Shown here piece after piece: positions 44,257 to 52,957 of a DNA stretch of 64,000 bases (its first letter is position 1; each line of letters begins with the position of its first letter). This DNA is from Desulfobacteraceae bacterium (lineage in GTDB: Bacteria > Desulfobacterota > Desulfobacteria > Desulfobacterales > SURF-15). The notes beneath the pieces are model-generated. The model had not been told where the DNA came from. It ran no database searches and saw only the letters and a program-made list of their open reading frames with translations. The stretch spans positions 1 through 64,000 of the forward strand of contig QZKK01000232.1 in assembly GCA_003599475.1 (NCBI GenBank), written 5' to 3'. The position numbers and the translations under genes were made by a program.

Positions 44257-45672
44257 CTATCCTGTTTCGACCTGTTTGGATTTGATGAAAGAGACGGCCT
44301 GGTTCAGGCGGGCCAGCACCTTTTCCTTTCCCAGGACCTCCATGATCTCGAAGATTCCGGGGCTTACGGTCTTTCCGGTGAGCGCGACCCGGACCGGCTG
44401 CGCGATTTTTCCGAATTTAAGACCGGAAGGCTCGATCACCCGTTTGAAGGCGCCCTCGAGATCTTTTTCTCCGAAAGAGCTGAGCTCTTCCATTTCACGG
44501 GCCAGATGCTCGAGCGGTTCGAGGGTGTCCGAGGTGAGAAATTTGGCTGCGGCCGCCTCATCGTAGGAGACCTTGTCCCGGTAATAAAATACCGCCCCGT
44601 CCGCCATCTCGATCAGGGTCTTGCTTCGGGTGTTGAGGGTTCCGATCACCCGGTCCAGATAGTCGCCCGGTTCGGCCGCGCACCCCCGTTCTTTTAAAAA
44701 CGGCAGCAGGTGAGCGGAAAGCGCCCTTGCATCCTTGGCCCTGATGTGGTCGGCATTGAGCGCCAGCAGCTTTTCCACGTCGAAGATTCCAGCGGAGCGT
44801 CCGATGTTTTGCAGAGTGAATTTTTCGATCAGCTCTTTTCGGGTGAAAAATTCCTGATCGCCGTGGGACCACCCGAGGCGAACCAGATAGTTGATCATGG
44901 CGTCGGGCAGATACCCCATGTCCCGGTAGGCGGTTACCGACATGGCCCCATGGCGCTTGCTCAGGCGCGAGCGGTCGTTTCCGAGCACCATGGGGACGTG
45001 GCCGAAAACCGGAAGCGGGGCATCGAGGGCCCGGTAGAGCTGGATCTGCTTGGGGGTGTTGTTGACGTGGTCGTCTCCCCGGATCACCGTGTTGATCCCC
45101 AGGGTGATATCGTCTATGACAACCGCAAAATTGTAAGTCGGCATCCCGTCGCTTCGCTCGATCACGAAATCGTCAAGCTCCGCATTCTGGAAGACGATGT
45201 TCCCCTTGATCACGTCTTCGAGCACCGTCGTTCCGGCAAGCGGCGCTTTGAAGCGCACGACCGAGCCCTCCGTGCGCGTAAGCCCCATTTCGCGGCAGGT
45301 TCCGTCATACTTGGGTTTTCCGCCGGCCTCCTGGGCCCTCCTGCGCATCTCCTCCAACTGCTCCGGACTGCATATACAATGGTATGCATGACCGGAATCG
45401 ACCAGCCTCTGCACATACTCCCGGTAGATTTCAAGCCTCCGGGACTGAAAATAGGGCCCCCGGTCCCAATCGATTCCGAGCCATTCCAGCGCCTCCAGGA
45501 TGGCATCGATCGACTCCTGCGTGGAGCGCTTCACATCCGTATCTTCGATGCGGAGAACAAATGTTCCGCCGGTGTGCCGGGCATACAGCCAGTTGAACAG
45601 GGCCGTGCGCGCACCCCCCACATGGAGAAATCCACTCGGACTCGGCGGAAATCGGGTTACAATATTTTCCAT
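44257..45672 (-). CDS. gltX: Glutamyl-tRNA synthetase
   Basis: A 471-residue class I aminoacyl-tRNA synthetase. The HIGH-like motif is PSPSGFLHVGGARTALFN and the KMSKS-like motif is SRLSKRHGAMSV. The catalytic core has VLRIEDTDVKRS and the C-terminal anticodon-binding domain is present at normal length. It charges tRNA-Glu and, in bacteria without GlnRS, tRNA-Gln, which is then amidated. The tRNA-Gln gene directly downstream fits the latter, though GatCAB genes are not in the window. Start follows the family. Confidence 0.95.
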   Translation of the reverse strand: MENIVTRFPPSPSGFLHVGGARTALFNWLYARHTGGTFVLRIEDTDVKRSTQESIDAILEALEWLGIDWDRGPYFQSRRLEIYREYVQRLVDSGHAYHCICSPEQLEEMRRRAQEAGGKPKYDGTCREMGLTRTEGSVVRFKAPLAGTTVLEDVIKGNIVFQNAELDDFVIERSDGMPTYNFAVVIDDITLGINTVIRGDDHVNNTPKQIQLYRALDAPLPVFGHVPMVLGNDRSRLSKRHGAMSVTAYRDMGYLPDAMINYLVRLGWSHGDQEFFTRKELIEKFTLQNIGRSAGIFDVEKLLALNADHIRAKDARALSAHLLPFLKERGCAAEPGDYLDRVIGTLNTRSKTLIEMADGAVFYYRDKVSYDEAAAAKFLTSDTLEPLEHLAREMEELSSFGEKDLEGAFKRVIEPSGLKFGKIAQPVRVALTGKTVSPGIFEIMEVLGKEKVLARLNQAVSFIKSKQVETG

Positions 45673-46117
45673 TTCTTTGAATCCCTATTTCATTGAACAT
45701 TTAAAAGTGATATATTCAACCGGTTTATATTTGATGGATCGTCTGCTGATCGGTAGCAGTTAGTATAAGTAATAGGAATCATGGATCAAGCATCCCCTCC
45801 GAAACATGCAACGCTCGGCCGAGTCCGGAGTCCGTCCGGACCCAAGGCGCGCCCGTGCCTCCAGGGGTCTGGGATCATTGTTCCGCAAGTATAAATTATT
45901 CATAAAAATCAATCAGTTTATCTCATAAAAGGAACGGTTTGGGGCTCCATTCGAACTCCGTAATCATACTCGAAACAGAAGCATAAGAAAAGCGGTAAAA
46001 AAAATCGGAAAAGACGCTTGACATTGCCGTTCAATTCAATTACTACAGGAGAAACTTCGGGTAAAAGTCATTTCGTGCACGTATAAACAATAAATTCAAT
46101 AACTTAAAGGATTACTT
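45673..46117. other. 445-base region between divergent gltX and rpmF
   Basis: No gene is seen. It must carry the gltX promoter on the minus strand and the rpmF promoter on the plus strand. The base composition is AT-rich near 45890-46000. A good plus-strand promoter is listed separately. Confidence 0.6.
46018..46046 (+). promoter_or_regulatory. Promoter of the rpmF-fab operon
   Basis: TTGACA matches the -35 consensus exactly; TACTAC stands 17 bases later as a -10 box with four of six matches. The rpmF start is about 70 bases downstream. Confidence 0.5.
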
Positions 46118-46300
46118 ATGGGACTACCAAAGCACAAACTATCGAAGGCGAGGAGAGACAGCCGGCGTACGCACAAAAAAACGGCGTCGCCGAGCGTGTC
46201 CAAATGCCCCCAATGCGGGGAAACCAAGCAGCCCCACCATGTGTGTCCGAGCTGTGGAAGCTACAAGGGCCGAACCGTGATCGAACCTGAAGAGGAATAA
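46118..46300 (+). CDS. rpmF: Ribosomal protein L32
   Basis: A 60-residue large-subunit protein: MGLPKHKLSKARRDSRRTH, then a zinc ribbon CPQCGETK...CPSCGSYKGRTV with four Cys. AAAGG is seven bases upstream of the ATG. In most bacteria rpmF is followed by plsX and the fab genes; here the acyl-CoA dehydrogenase gene takes that place, 22 bases downstream. Confidence 0.96.
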   Translation: MGLPKHKLSKARRDSRRTHKKTASPSVSKCPQCGETKQPHHVCPSCGSYKGRTVIEPEEE

Positions 46301-46322
46301 GCGAAAGGGGAAAAAGGAATCG

Positions 46323-47993
46323 ATGGCAATGTCCGATCAAACGGGTGCTGCCGGATTGGCGGGGTTGGACCCCGAGTCGAGGAAACTGGTCCTCGACACT
46401 GTCCGGCAGCTTCGAAAAAAGCTCCTGACCAAAGAAAACATCCTTGAATGGGACAAGAAGGAGATATTTCCGGAAGAAGCGATTCGGAAAATGCTCGATC
46501 CCGAAATCGGGCTGCAGCTTCTGTTTATTCCTGAAGCATACGGCGGAATCGGCGGAGGCGCCAGGGATAGCTGCGCCGTCACCCGTGAGATATCGAAGAT
46601 CTGCCTGGGGGTTGCCACCGCATTTTTTGCCATCCAGCTCGGGGCCGACCCCCTCCTGGTTGCGGGAACCGAAGAGCAGAAGGAAAAGTGGCTCGGCGCC
46701 ATCGCAGATGGAAAGACGCTGGTTGCCTATGCGGTCACCGAACCGGACGCCGGAAGCAACCTGGCTGCGCTTCAGACGACGGCAGACCCCGTTCACAATG
46801 ATTCCGGAACGCTCATCGGCTACAAGGTCAACGGAAACAAGCAGTTCATCTCGACCGGGGGCTATGCCGATTTCATCACCCTGCTCGCCCGAGCCCCGGA
46901 AGGGCCGACCTTTTTCGTAGTCGAGAAGGGTGCCAAGGGTTTTCATCAGGGCAAAGGCGAGGAAAAGCACGGAATCCGCGCTTCCAATACCTCGGCCCTT
47001 TCGTTTTCCGATGTCTTTGTCCCCGTGGAAAACCTCATCGGGGGCGTTGCCGGCAGAGGGCTCAAGCAGGCAAACGCAGTCTTCGGCTATACACGGCTGA
47101 TGGTGGCGGCAATGGGCCTGGGTGCGGGGGAAGCGGCTCTTAACATCGCCGTTCCCTATGCCAGGGAGCGGGTGCAGTTCGGCTCCCCGCTTTGCGAGAA
47201 GCAGGGGTATACCCACAAGCTGATCGTTCCAAACGCAGTGCGCATGGAAGCCGCCGATGCCTACATCGAAGAGATCGCCTCCCGGTTCGATGCCGGGGAG
47301 ACGGATCTGGAGGTGGAAGGCTCCATTGCCAAGCTCTTTGCAACCGAAGCCGGAAACAAGGCCGCCGAAGATGCCATCCAGGCTCTGGGCGGCTACGGGT
47401 ACATCGCCGAGTACGAGGTGGAAAAGATCAAGCGCGATGTTCGGATCACCTGCATCTACGAAGGGACCAGCGAAATCCAGCAAAACATCATCAGCACGTT
47501 CCGCTGGAAGGCCAGCCGGAAGACAAAAGGCGGATTTTACGGCGGCCTGCAGGCGGAAATGGAAGCACTGGACGCCCGCCTGCCCGACCTCGGCTGCCGT
47601 TATTATGCGCTTGCCGCAGGGACCCTCAATGCGGCAGTCGACCTGGTTCACGACAATCGGCTGACCCGAAAGCAGCACGTGATGTTTTCCCTGGCCGACA
47701 TGATGATGCATGTCGAGGTGGGGGCATGCCTCGCCCGGAAGGCCGCGCGCCTTGCAGACAGCGGAGACGGCAAAGCCGAAAGAACAAAAACGGCTTCGCG
47801 GATCTTCGCGAACACCGTATCGGAGATCGTTTATCAGAACATCTTGAAAATCGTAAAGGGAAGCGGTGTGTTCAACCCGGAGGCAGCCGCCGAATTTCTG
47901 AACCGGACCTCGCACGCTGACCTTGCGGACAGCTACGACAATCTGATCACCGACATGGATCGGTTTTCGGATTTTATTTTTCCACGGAGGTAG
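46323..47993 (+). CDS. Acyl-CoA dehydrogenase family protein
   Basis: A 556-residue flavoprotein. It shows YGGIGGGARDSC, AYAVTEPDAGSNLAAL and the FAD/CoA-binding NKQFISTGGYADFI region, and the catalytic Glu lies in CIYEGTSEIQQNI. The C-terminal extension of about 150 residues resembles the VLCAD/MCAD-associated helical domain. It would oxidise acyl-CoA to enoyl-CoA with an electron-transfer flavoprotein, or work in reverse. AAGGAATCG precedes the ATG; fabG starts three bases after its stop, so it is in the same operon as fatty acid synthesis genes, an unusual place for this enzyme. Confidence 0.92.
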   Translation: MAMSDQTGAAGLAGLDPESRKLVLDTVRQLRKKLLTKENILEWDKKEIFPEEAIRKMLDPEIGLQLLFIPEAYGGIGGGARDSCAVTREISKICLGVATAFFAIQLGADPLLVAGTEEQKEKWLGAIADGKTLVAYAVTEPDAGSNLAALQTTADPVHNDSGTLIGYKVNGNKQFISTGGYADFITLLARAPEGPTFFVVEKGAKGFHQGKGEEKHGIRASNTSALSFSDVFVPVENLIGGVAGRGLKQANAVFGYTRLMVAAMGLGAGEAALNIAVPYARERVQFGSPLCEKQGYTHKLIVPNAVRMEAADAYIEEIASRFDAGETDLEVEGSIAKLFATEAGNKAAEDAIQALGGYGYIAEYEVEKIKRDVRITCIYEGTSEIQQNIISTFRWKASRKTKGGFYGGLQAEMEALDARLPDLGCRYYALAAGTLNAAVDLVHDNRLTRKQHVMFSLADMMMHVEVGACLARKAARLADSGDGKAERTKTASRIFANTVSEIVYQNILKIVKGSGVFNPEAAAEFLNRTSHADLADSYDNLITDMDRFSDFIFPRR

Positions 47994-47996
47994 TCG

Positions 47997-48758
47997 ATGG
48001 CGGAAGCGTCAAAGAGGACGGTGGTGGTCACCGGGGGATCCAGAGGAATCGGCCGGACGATCTGTCTTTTCATGGCCGGAAGCGATACCCATATCTACCT
48101 GAACTATTACAGCCCCAATCTCGAAGAAGAGGCGAAAAAAGCGCAGGAGACAGTCGATGCGGTCGTCAAGGCGGGCGGTACCGCTTCTGCTGCGGCGGTC
48201 AACGTGGCCTCCGAAGCCGAGGTCGAGGGTTTCTTTGAAAAGATTGTCGAGGAGACCGGACGCATCGATGTCCTCGTAAACAACGCCGGGATCACCCGGG
48301 ACGGTCTTCTGCTCCGGATGAAGGAGAAGGACTGGGACGCAGTCATCGACATCAACCTCAAGGGGGCTTTTTACTGCACCCGGGCTGCGGCCCGGCCGAT
48401 GATGCAGCGCCGCTTCGGCCGGATCATCAACATGGCCTCGGTGGTCGGTGTCACCGGAAATGCGGGCCAGGCCAATTATGCAGCCTCCAAAGCGGGGCTC
48501 ATCGGGCTTACCAAGACGACGGCAAAGGAATTTGCCGCCCGGGGGATCACCGTCAACGCGGTCGCTCCCGGCTTCATCGAAACGGATATGACGGCAGCTC
48601 TTTCGGAGAAGGCCAAAACGGCCATGCTGAGCCAGGTGCCTCTGGGGCGGGCCGGAAAACCGGAAGACGTGGCCGCAGTGGTCGAATTTCTGGCGTCCGA
48701 ACGCGCGGCATACATCACCGGGCAGGTGATCCATGTCAGCGGCGGCATGTATATCTAA
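47997..48758 (+). CDS. fabG: 3-oxoacyl-ACP reductase
   Basis: A 253-residue short-chain dehydrogenase. TGGSRGIG is the nucleotide-binding motif, NNAG is present, and the catalytic Ser-Tyr-Lys lie in MASVVGVTGNAGQANYAASKAG. Reduces 3-oxoacyl-ACP with NADPH in type II fatty acid synthesis. It is followed by acpP and fabF, a standard order, with a repeat element in the gap to acpP. An insertion DTHIYLNYYSP near residue 30 is a normal variant region. Confidence 0.93.
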   Translation: MAEASKRTVVVTGGSRGIGRTICLFMAGSDTHIYLNYYSPNLEEEAKKAQETVDAVVKAGGTASAAAVNVASEAEVEGFFEKIVEETGRIDVLVNNAGITRDGLLLRMKEKDWDAVIDINLKGAFYCTRAAARPMMQRRFGRIINMASVVGVTGNAGQANYAASKAGLIGLTKTTAKEFAARGITVNAVAPGFIETDMTAALSEKAKTAMLSQVPLGRAGKPEDVAAVVEFLASERAAYITGQVIHVSGGMYI

Positions 48759-48787
48759 GCGTTCAGCGTTCAGGGTTCAGGGTTCAG

Positions 48788-48903
48788 CCGCAAGCGGCGG
48801 GGTTGCCCTTATAACAAACGTTAACGTTCTCCGCTCCGCTTGTCGGGTGCGGAGTTTTGAAAAGAATAATGAAGTAAGTTCCTAAAAATCCCGCCGCTTG
48901 CGG
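48788..48903. repeat. 14-base inverted repeat in the fabG-acpP gap
   Basis: CCGCAAGCGGCGGG (48788-48801) and its exact reverse complement (48890-48903) flank 88 bases. An inner pair CTCCGC/GCGGAG lies between. Just before it the words GTTCAGCGTTCAGGG and GGTTCAG repeat in tandem. This RNA structure would sit upstream of acpP. Confidence 0.75.
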
Positions 48904-48943
48904 GGCTGCAGAGTCTTGAATCGCATGAAAGGAGAAAGCAGGT

Positions 48944-49174
48944 ATGTCGATCGAAGATAAAGTCAAAAAGATCATTGCGGAAAAACTGAGTGTCGATCTG
49001 AACGAGGTGGTGCCGGAGGCTTCTTTTGTGGACGATCTGGGTGCGGATTCCCTGGATCTGGTCGAGTTGATCATGTCGATGGAAGAGGAATTCGACGTTG
49101 AAATTTCCGATGAAGATGCGGAAAAGCTGGTAACGGTGAAGAATGTACTCGAGTACGTCAAGCGGCAAATGTAG
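48944..49174 (+). CDS. acpP: Acyl carrier protein
   Basis: A 76-residue ACP. The phosphopantetheine site is [10 protein letters not shown] with Ser at position 37. The rest is acidic and helical, as usual. AAAGGAG precedes the ATG. It carries acyl chains for FabG and FabF, encoded on either side. Confidence 0.96.
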   Translation: MSIEDKVKKIIAEKLSVDLNEVVPEASFVDDLGADSLDLVELIMSMEEEFDVEISDEDAEKLVTVKNVLEYVKRQM

Positions 49175-49231
49175 CCTTTTCTTGCTGCAACAGGAGATCG
49201 GGATGGATCTTCCGTTCCAAAGGAGGATTGT

Positions 49232-50470
49232 TTGAAACGAAGGGTCGTCGTGACAGGGGTTGGGCTGATCACACCGCTGGGCATCGGGGCTGAGACGACA
49301 TGGCCTGCCGTCTGCGCGGGCAAGTCGGGAATCGGAGAAATCACCCGATTCGATGCCTCCAATTTCGAGACCAAAATCGCCGGCGAAGTCAAAGGATTCA
49401 AACCGGAGGAGTATCTTCCCAGAAAAGAGGCCAAGCGGACCTCCCTTTTCATCGCGTATGCCGTTGCGGCAACCCGTATGGCCCTCGAAGATTCCGGATT
49501 GAAGATCGAAGCTTCCAATTGCGACAGGGTCGGCGTTATCACCGGATGCGGCCTCGGGAACCTGACGATGCTGGAAGAGACCTGTCAGATCCTGTTCATG
49601 AAAGGCCCGCGCCGGGTGACCCCGTTTTTCATCCCCATGATCATCGGAAACATGGCAGCCGGCATGATCTCGATCCAATTCGGGGCCAAAGGCCCCAATT
49701 CTTCGCTTGCGACGGCGTGCGCGGCGGGCGCGCATGCCGTCGGAGACGCATTCAAGCTGATCCAAACCGGTCGCGCGGATGCGATGATTACGGGAGGCGT
49801 GGAGTCGGTCGTATCGGCGTCCGCCGTGGCCGGGTTCAATGCCATGAAGGCGCTTTCGACGCGGAACAGCGAGCCCCAAAAAGCCTCCCGGCCGTTTGAC
49901 CGGGATCGGGACGGCTTCGTCATCGGAGAAGGGAGCGGAATTCTGATCCTGGAGGACCTGGAAAAAGCGCTCGAACGGGGTGCCAAGATTTACGCCGAGA
50001 TGATCGGATTCGGGATGAGCGGAGACGGCTACCACATGACCTCCCCGAGCCCGGACGGCGACGGCGCTGCCCGGTGCATTCAGGCCGCACTGGATGATGC
50101 CGGGGTCACCCCCGCCCAGGTGGATTACATCAACGCGCACGGCACCTCGACCCAGCTAAACGACTACTACGAAACCCTGGCGGTAAAAAGCGTTTTCAAG
50201 GAGCACGCCTACTCCGTTCCCATCAGCTCGACCAAATCGATGACGGGGCACCTCTTGGGCGGGGCCGGCGGCATCGAAACGGTCTTTACCGCATTGGCAA
50301 TAAAAGACGGCATCATTCCTCCCACCATCAATCTCGATCATCCGGACGAAAGGTGCGACCTGGACTATGTACCCCATCATGCCCGGAAGCAGGATCTGGA
50401 GATTGCGATGACCAATTCATTCGGCTTCGGCGGGACGAATGCCGCGTTGGTGCTGAAAAAATACCAGTAA
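49232..50470 (+). CDS. fabF: 3-oxoacyl-ACP synthase II
   Basis: A 412-residue condensing enzyme. The catalytic Cys lies in SLATACAAGAHAVG and the His residues in NAHGTSTQLND and STKSMTGHLLGGAGG. The start is a TTG at 49232, five bases after AGGAGG; no ATG fits better. It elongates acyl-ACP with malonyl-ACP. The 250-base gap that follows holds a repeat element. Confidence 0.95.
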   Translation: MKRRVVVTGVGLITPLGIGAETTWPAVCAGKSGIGEITRFDASNFETKIAGEVKGFKPEEYLPRKEAKRTSLFIAYAVAATRMALEDSGLKIEASNCDRVGVITGCGLGNLTMLEETCQILFMKGPRRVTPFFIPMIIGNMAAGMISIQFGAKGPNSSLATACAAGAHAVGDAFKLIQTGRADAMITGGVESVVSASAVAGFNAMKALSTRNSEPQKASRPFDRDRDGFVIGEGSGILILEDLEKALERGAKIYAEMIGFGMSGDGYHMTSPSPDGDGAARCIQAALDDAGVTPAQVDYINAHGTSTQLNDYYETLAVKSVFKEHAYSVPISSTKSMTGHLLGGAGGIETVFTALAIKDGIIPPTINLDHPDERCDLDYVPHHARKQDLEIAMTNSFGFGGTNAALVLKKYQ

Positions 50471-50480
50471 ATGTCGAATA

Positions 50481-50696
50481 TCCAATGTAGAATGTCCAAT
50501 GTCCAAGTGAATTCAAAGAAAGGAACATCCAAGGGTAAAATATGGGTCGAAATGATCGGTGCACTTAATGCGATCGTGCGAGAGGATCGACATTATCATC
50601 AGCCGTTCACCTTACCACTTCGATGCTTGACTTTCCACAGTTAGATATTCTCTTTCTTCCTTGGACATTGGAAATTGGACATTCTGCATTGGACAT
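50481..50696. repeat. Hairpin-forming word repeat, ATTGGACATT family (C)
   Basis: Left arm TCCAATGTAGAATGTCCAAT (50481-50505) and right arm TGGACATTGGAAATTGGACA (50662-50693) are imperfect reverse complements over about 25 bases, 155 bases apart. A related single arm occurs at 53779. It fills the gap between fabF and the deaminase gene. Confidence 0.7.
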
Positions 50697-50722
50697 TGAT
50701 CTGATCGGAGGTGGATTCCTAA

Positions 50723-51190
50723 ATGAACCATCTGGAAAAGCGGCCCTCATGGGATGCCTATTTCATGGACATTACCGAGCGGGTCGCCACCCGTTCCACC
50801 TGTCTCCGGCGTGCCGTGGGCGCAATCCTCGTCAAGGAAAGGCGGATCCTGACCACCGGCTATAACGGTGCTCCAAGCAACGTATCCCATTGCCTGCAGG
50901 CCGGCTGTCTGAGGGAGCAACTCAAGGTCGCCTCCGGAGAGCGCCACGAATTGTGCCGGGGAATTCATGCCGAGCAGAATGCCATCGTCCAGGCGGCGCT
51001 TCACGGTGTTTCCATCAAGGGCTCGACCCTCTATTGCACGAACCTTCCCTGTTCCATCTGCGCCAAGATGATCATCAATGCCGGAATCGAAAGGATCATC
51101 TTCCGGTCTGGATACGCCGACCCGTTGTCCGAACAGATGTTGGCTGAAGCCCGGGTGGAGCTGATCCAGTACAAGGAGCAAGGCTCATGA
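50723..51190 (+). CDS. dCMP deaminase-like cytidine/deoxycytidylate deaminase
   Basis: A 155-residue zinc-dependent deaminase of the ComEB/dCMP-deaminase family. The zinc ligands are in HAEQNAI (with catalytic Glu) and PCSICAKM. Its extra N-terminal segment ([19 protein letters not shown]) is typical of dCMP deaminases. It would make dUMP for thymidylate synthesis. The stop overlaps the nrdR start by four bases (ATGA). This pairing fits nucleotide control, since NrdR represses ribonucleotide reductase genes. Confidence 0.88.
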   Translation: MNHLEKRPSWDAYFMDITERVATRSTCLRRAVGAILVKERRILTTGYNGAPSNVSHCLQAGCLREQLKVASGERHELCRGIHAEQNAIVQAALHGVSIKGSTLYCTNLPCSICAKMIINAGIERIIFRSGYADPLSEQMLAEARVELIQYKEQGS

Positions 51191-51648
51191 AGTGCCCTTT
51201 TTGCAGCGAGATCGACAACAAAGTGATCGATTCCCGGCTCAGCAAGGACGCGAGCGTCATCCGTCGCAGGCGCGAATGCCTGTCCTGCACCCGGCGCTTC
51301 ACCACCTATGAACAGATCGAAGAGATCCCGATCATGATCGTCAAAAAAGACGGCCGGCGGGAGGTTTTCAACCGCGACAAGGTGCGTTCGGGGATGCAGA
51401 AGGCGTGTGAAAAAAGAAACATCAGCATGAATGTCATCGAAGAGTTCATCGATGAACTGGAGAGGGACTTGAGAGAAGACGAGGAGAAGGAGATCCCCTC
51501 TCATGTCATCGGTGAAAAGATTATGGAAAAGCTGCACGACATCGACGACGTGGCCTATGTCCGGTTCGCTTCGGTCTATCGGGAATTCAAACATGTAAAC
51601 GATTTTGTGGCGGAGCTGAAAACGCTCCTGAGCAAAGAAGGCTCCTGA
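51187..51648 (+). CDS. nrdR: Ribonucleotide reductase regulator NrdR
   Basis: A 153-residue repressor. The N-terminal zinc ribbon [19 protein letters not shown]...[13 protein letters not shown] and the ATP-cone domain ([20 protein letters not shown]) are both present. It represses nrd operons when ATP/dATP signals change. Coupled to the deaminase gene; followed by ribD, the normal neighbour in many bacteria, after a repeat element. Confidence 0.95.
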   Translation: MKCPFCSEIDNKVIDSRLSKDASVIRRRRECLSCTRRFTTYEQIEEIPIMIVKKDGRREVFNRDKVRSGMQKACEKRNISMNVIEEFIDELERDLREDEEKEIPSHVIGEKIMEKLHDIDDVAYVRFASVYREFKHVNDFVAELKTLLSKEGS

Positions 51649-51655
51649 CCGCTCA

Positions 51656-51730
51656 GCCACAAAGGCCTCAAGCCACAAACAGCAGCCTTCTTTTCTTCTC
51701 GTCTTCTTTCCGCCTCCGTGTCTTTGCGGC
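51656..51730. repeat. Hairpin-forming word repeat (family A)
   Basis: Left arm GCCACAAAGGCCTCAAGCCAC, right arm CCTCCGTGTCTTTGCGGC (51713-51730). The arms are short and imperfect. The words are shared with the elements at 24505, 31765 and 56692. Confidence 0.5.
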
Positions 51731-51744
51731 ATCTAAAGTTTCAG

Positions 51745-52842
51745 ATGAACCATTCCTCTTACATGAAAATCGCCCTGTCTCTGGCGGAAAACGGCCGGGG
51801 GTACACATCGCCCAATCCGATGGTCGGTGCCCTCGTCGTCAAAGACGGCCGGATCGTAGGAAAAGGCTTTCACAGGGCTGCCGGCAAAGCGCACGCCGAA
51901 GTCGAGGCGATCGAAAGCGCCGGGTCGGAAGCGGCGGGCGCGACCCTTTACGTCACCCTCGAACCGTGCAATCACACGGGACGGACGCCTCCCTGTACGG
52001 AAAAAATATTGGCCTCCGGCATCCGCAGCGTCGTTTCTGCGATGAAGGACCCCAATCCCAATGTCAAGGGCGGGGGGCTCCAATACCTGAAGCAGAAGGG
52101 GATCGCCGTATCCGTCGGCGTCTGCCGGGCGGCGGCGGAAAAGCTGAACGAAGCCTATATCAAATATGTAAAGACAGGAACCCCATTTGTCATCTTGAAG
52201 TGCGCCGCCACCCTCGACGGCCAGGTGGCCACCCGGTCCGGAGATGCAGAATGGGTGAGCGGGCCGGAGTCGAGAGCCTATGTCCACAGGCAGCGGCACG
52301 CTGCGGATGCGATCCTGGTTGGAATCGGAACGGTCCGCGCCGACAACCCGGCGCTGACCACCCGCATCGAGGGGGGCGGGGGCTGCGACCCCATCCGGAT
52401 CGTTCTGGACACGCATCTGTCGATTGCCGAAGATGCGCAAGTGTTGCGGGTGCGGTCCGATTCTGGTAGTATCATCGTTTCCGGGCCTTCCATACCCGAG
52501 GAAAAAAGAGCCCGAATGGAAAAAAAAGGCATCAGGGTCCTTCAATCCCCTCTAAAAGAAGGTAAGATCGACCTGATCCCGCTCATGAATGCGCTGGGCG
52601 CCATGGAAATTACATGCCTCCTGATCGAAGGGGGCGGGAAGGTCATCGCGTCCGCATTGACATCCGGAATCGTCGATAAGGTATTATTTTTCTATGCGCC
52701 GAAACTATCCGGTGGAAACGACGGGGTCGCCATTTCGGTGGGCAGGGGTGCTGCGACCATGGCCGATTGCATTCCGCTGAAAAAATTGCGGGTCAAACGG
52801 TTCGGAAGCGATGTGCTGATCGAAGGATACATCAAGAAATGA
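51745..52842 (+). CDS. ribD: Bifunctional riboflavin deaminase/reductase
   Basis: A 365-residue enzyme: the N-terminal deaminase domain has the zinc motifs HAEVEA and PCNHTGRTPPC, and the C-terminal reductase domain starts near KCAATLDGQVATRSG with a good NADPH region (AILVGIGTVRADNP). It catalyses steps 2 and 3 of riboflavin synthesis from GTP. The ATG at 51745 has a weak ribosome-binding site; a GTG at 51718 lies in the repeat arm and is less likely. First of the rib operon ribD-ribE-ribBA-ribH. Confidence 0.93.
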   Translation: MNHSSYMKIALSLAENGRGYTSPNPMVGALVVKDGRIVGKGFHRAAGKAHAEVEAIESAGSEAAGATLYVTLEPCNHTGRTPPCTEKILASGIRSVVSAMKDPNPNVKGGGLQYLKQKGIAVSVGVCRAAAEKLNEAYIKYVKTGTPFVILKCAATLDGQVATRSGDAEWVSGPESRAYVHRQRHAADAILVGIGTVRADNPALTTRIEGGGGCDPIRIVLDTHLSIAEDAQVLRVRSDSGSIIVSGPSIPEEKRARMEKKGIRVLQSPLKEGKIDLIPLMNALGAMEITCLLIEGGGKVIASALTSGIVDKVLFFYAPKLSGGNDGVAISVGRGAATMADCIPLKKLRVKRFGSDVLIEGYIKK

Positions 52843-52882
52843 CCCAAGTGAACTTAAGGCGCCAAAACAATTAAATTTCTTG

Positions 52883-52936
52883 GAAATGAGCGAAAATGCA
52901 TTACTTTAATACATTCCAGGCATTTTCGCTCATTTC
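52883..52936. repeat. 17-base perfect inverted repeat between ribD and ribE
   Basis: GAAATGAGCGAAAATGC (52883-52899) and its exact reverse complement (52920-52936) enclose a 20-base loop. It ends 21 bases before the ribE ATG, so the hairpin could affect translation or RNA stability. Confidence 0.8.
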
Positions 52937-52957
52937 GGGCATCTCAGGCTTTTCTTT

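Noticed and set aside
46116..47915. Minus-strand open frame of 599 codons over rpmF and the acyl-CoA dehydrogenase gene
   Set aside because: Both plus-strand genes have clear motifs and ribosome-binding sites; the opposite frame has no recognisable domain.
52843..52957. Checked for an FMN riboswitch upstream of the rib genes
   Set aside because: No RFN-like conserved core was visible; only the 17-base inverted repeat is there. A covariance-model search would be decisive.
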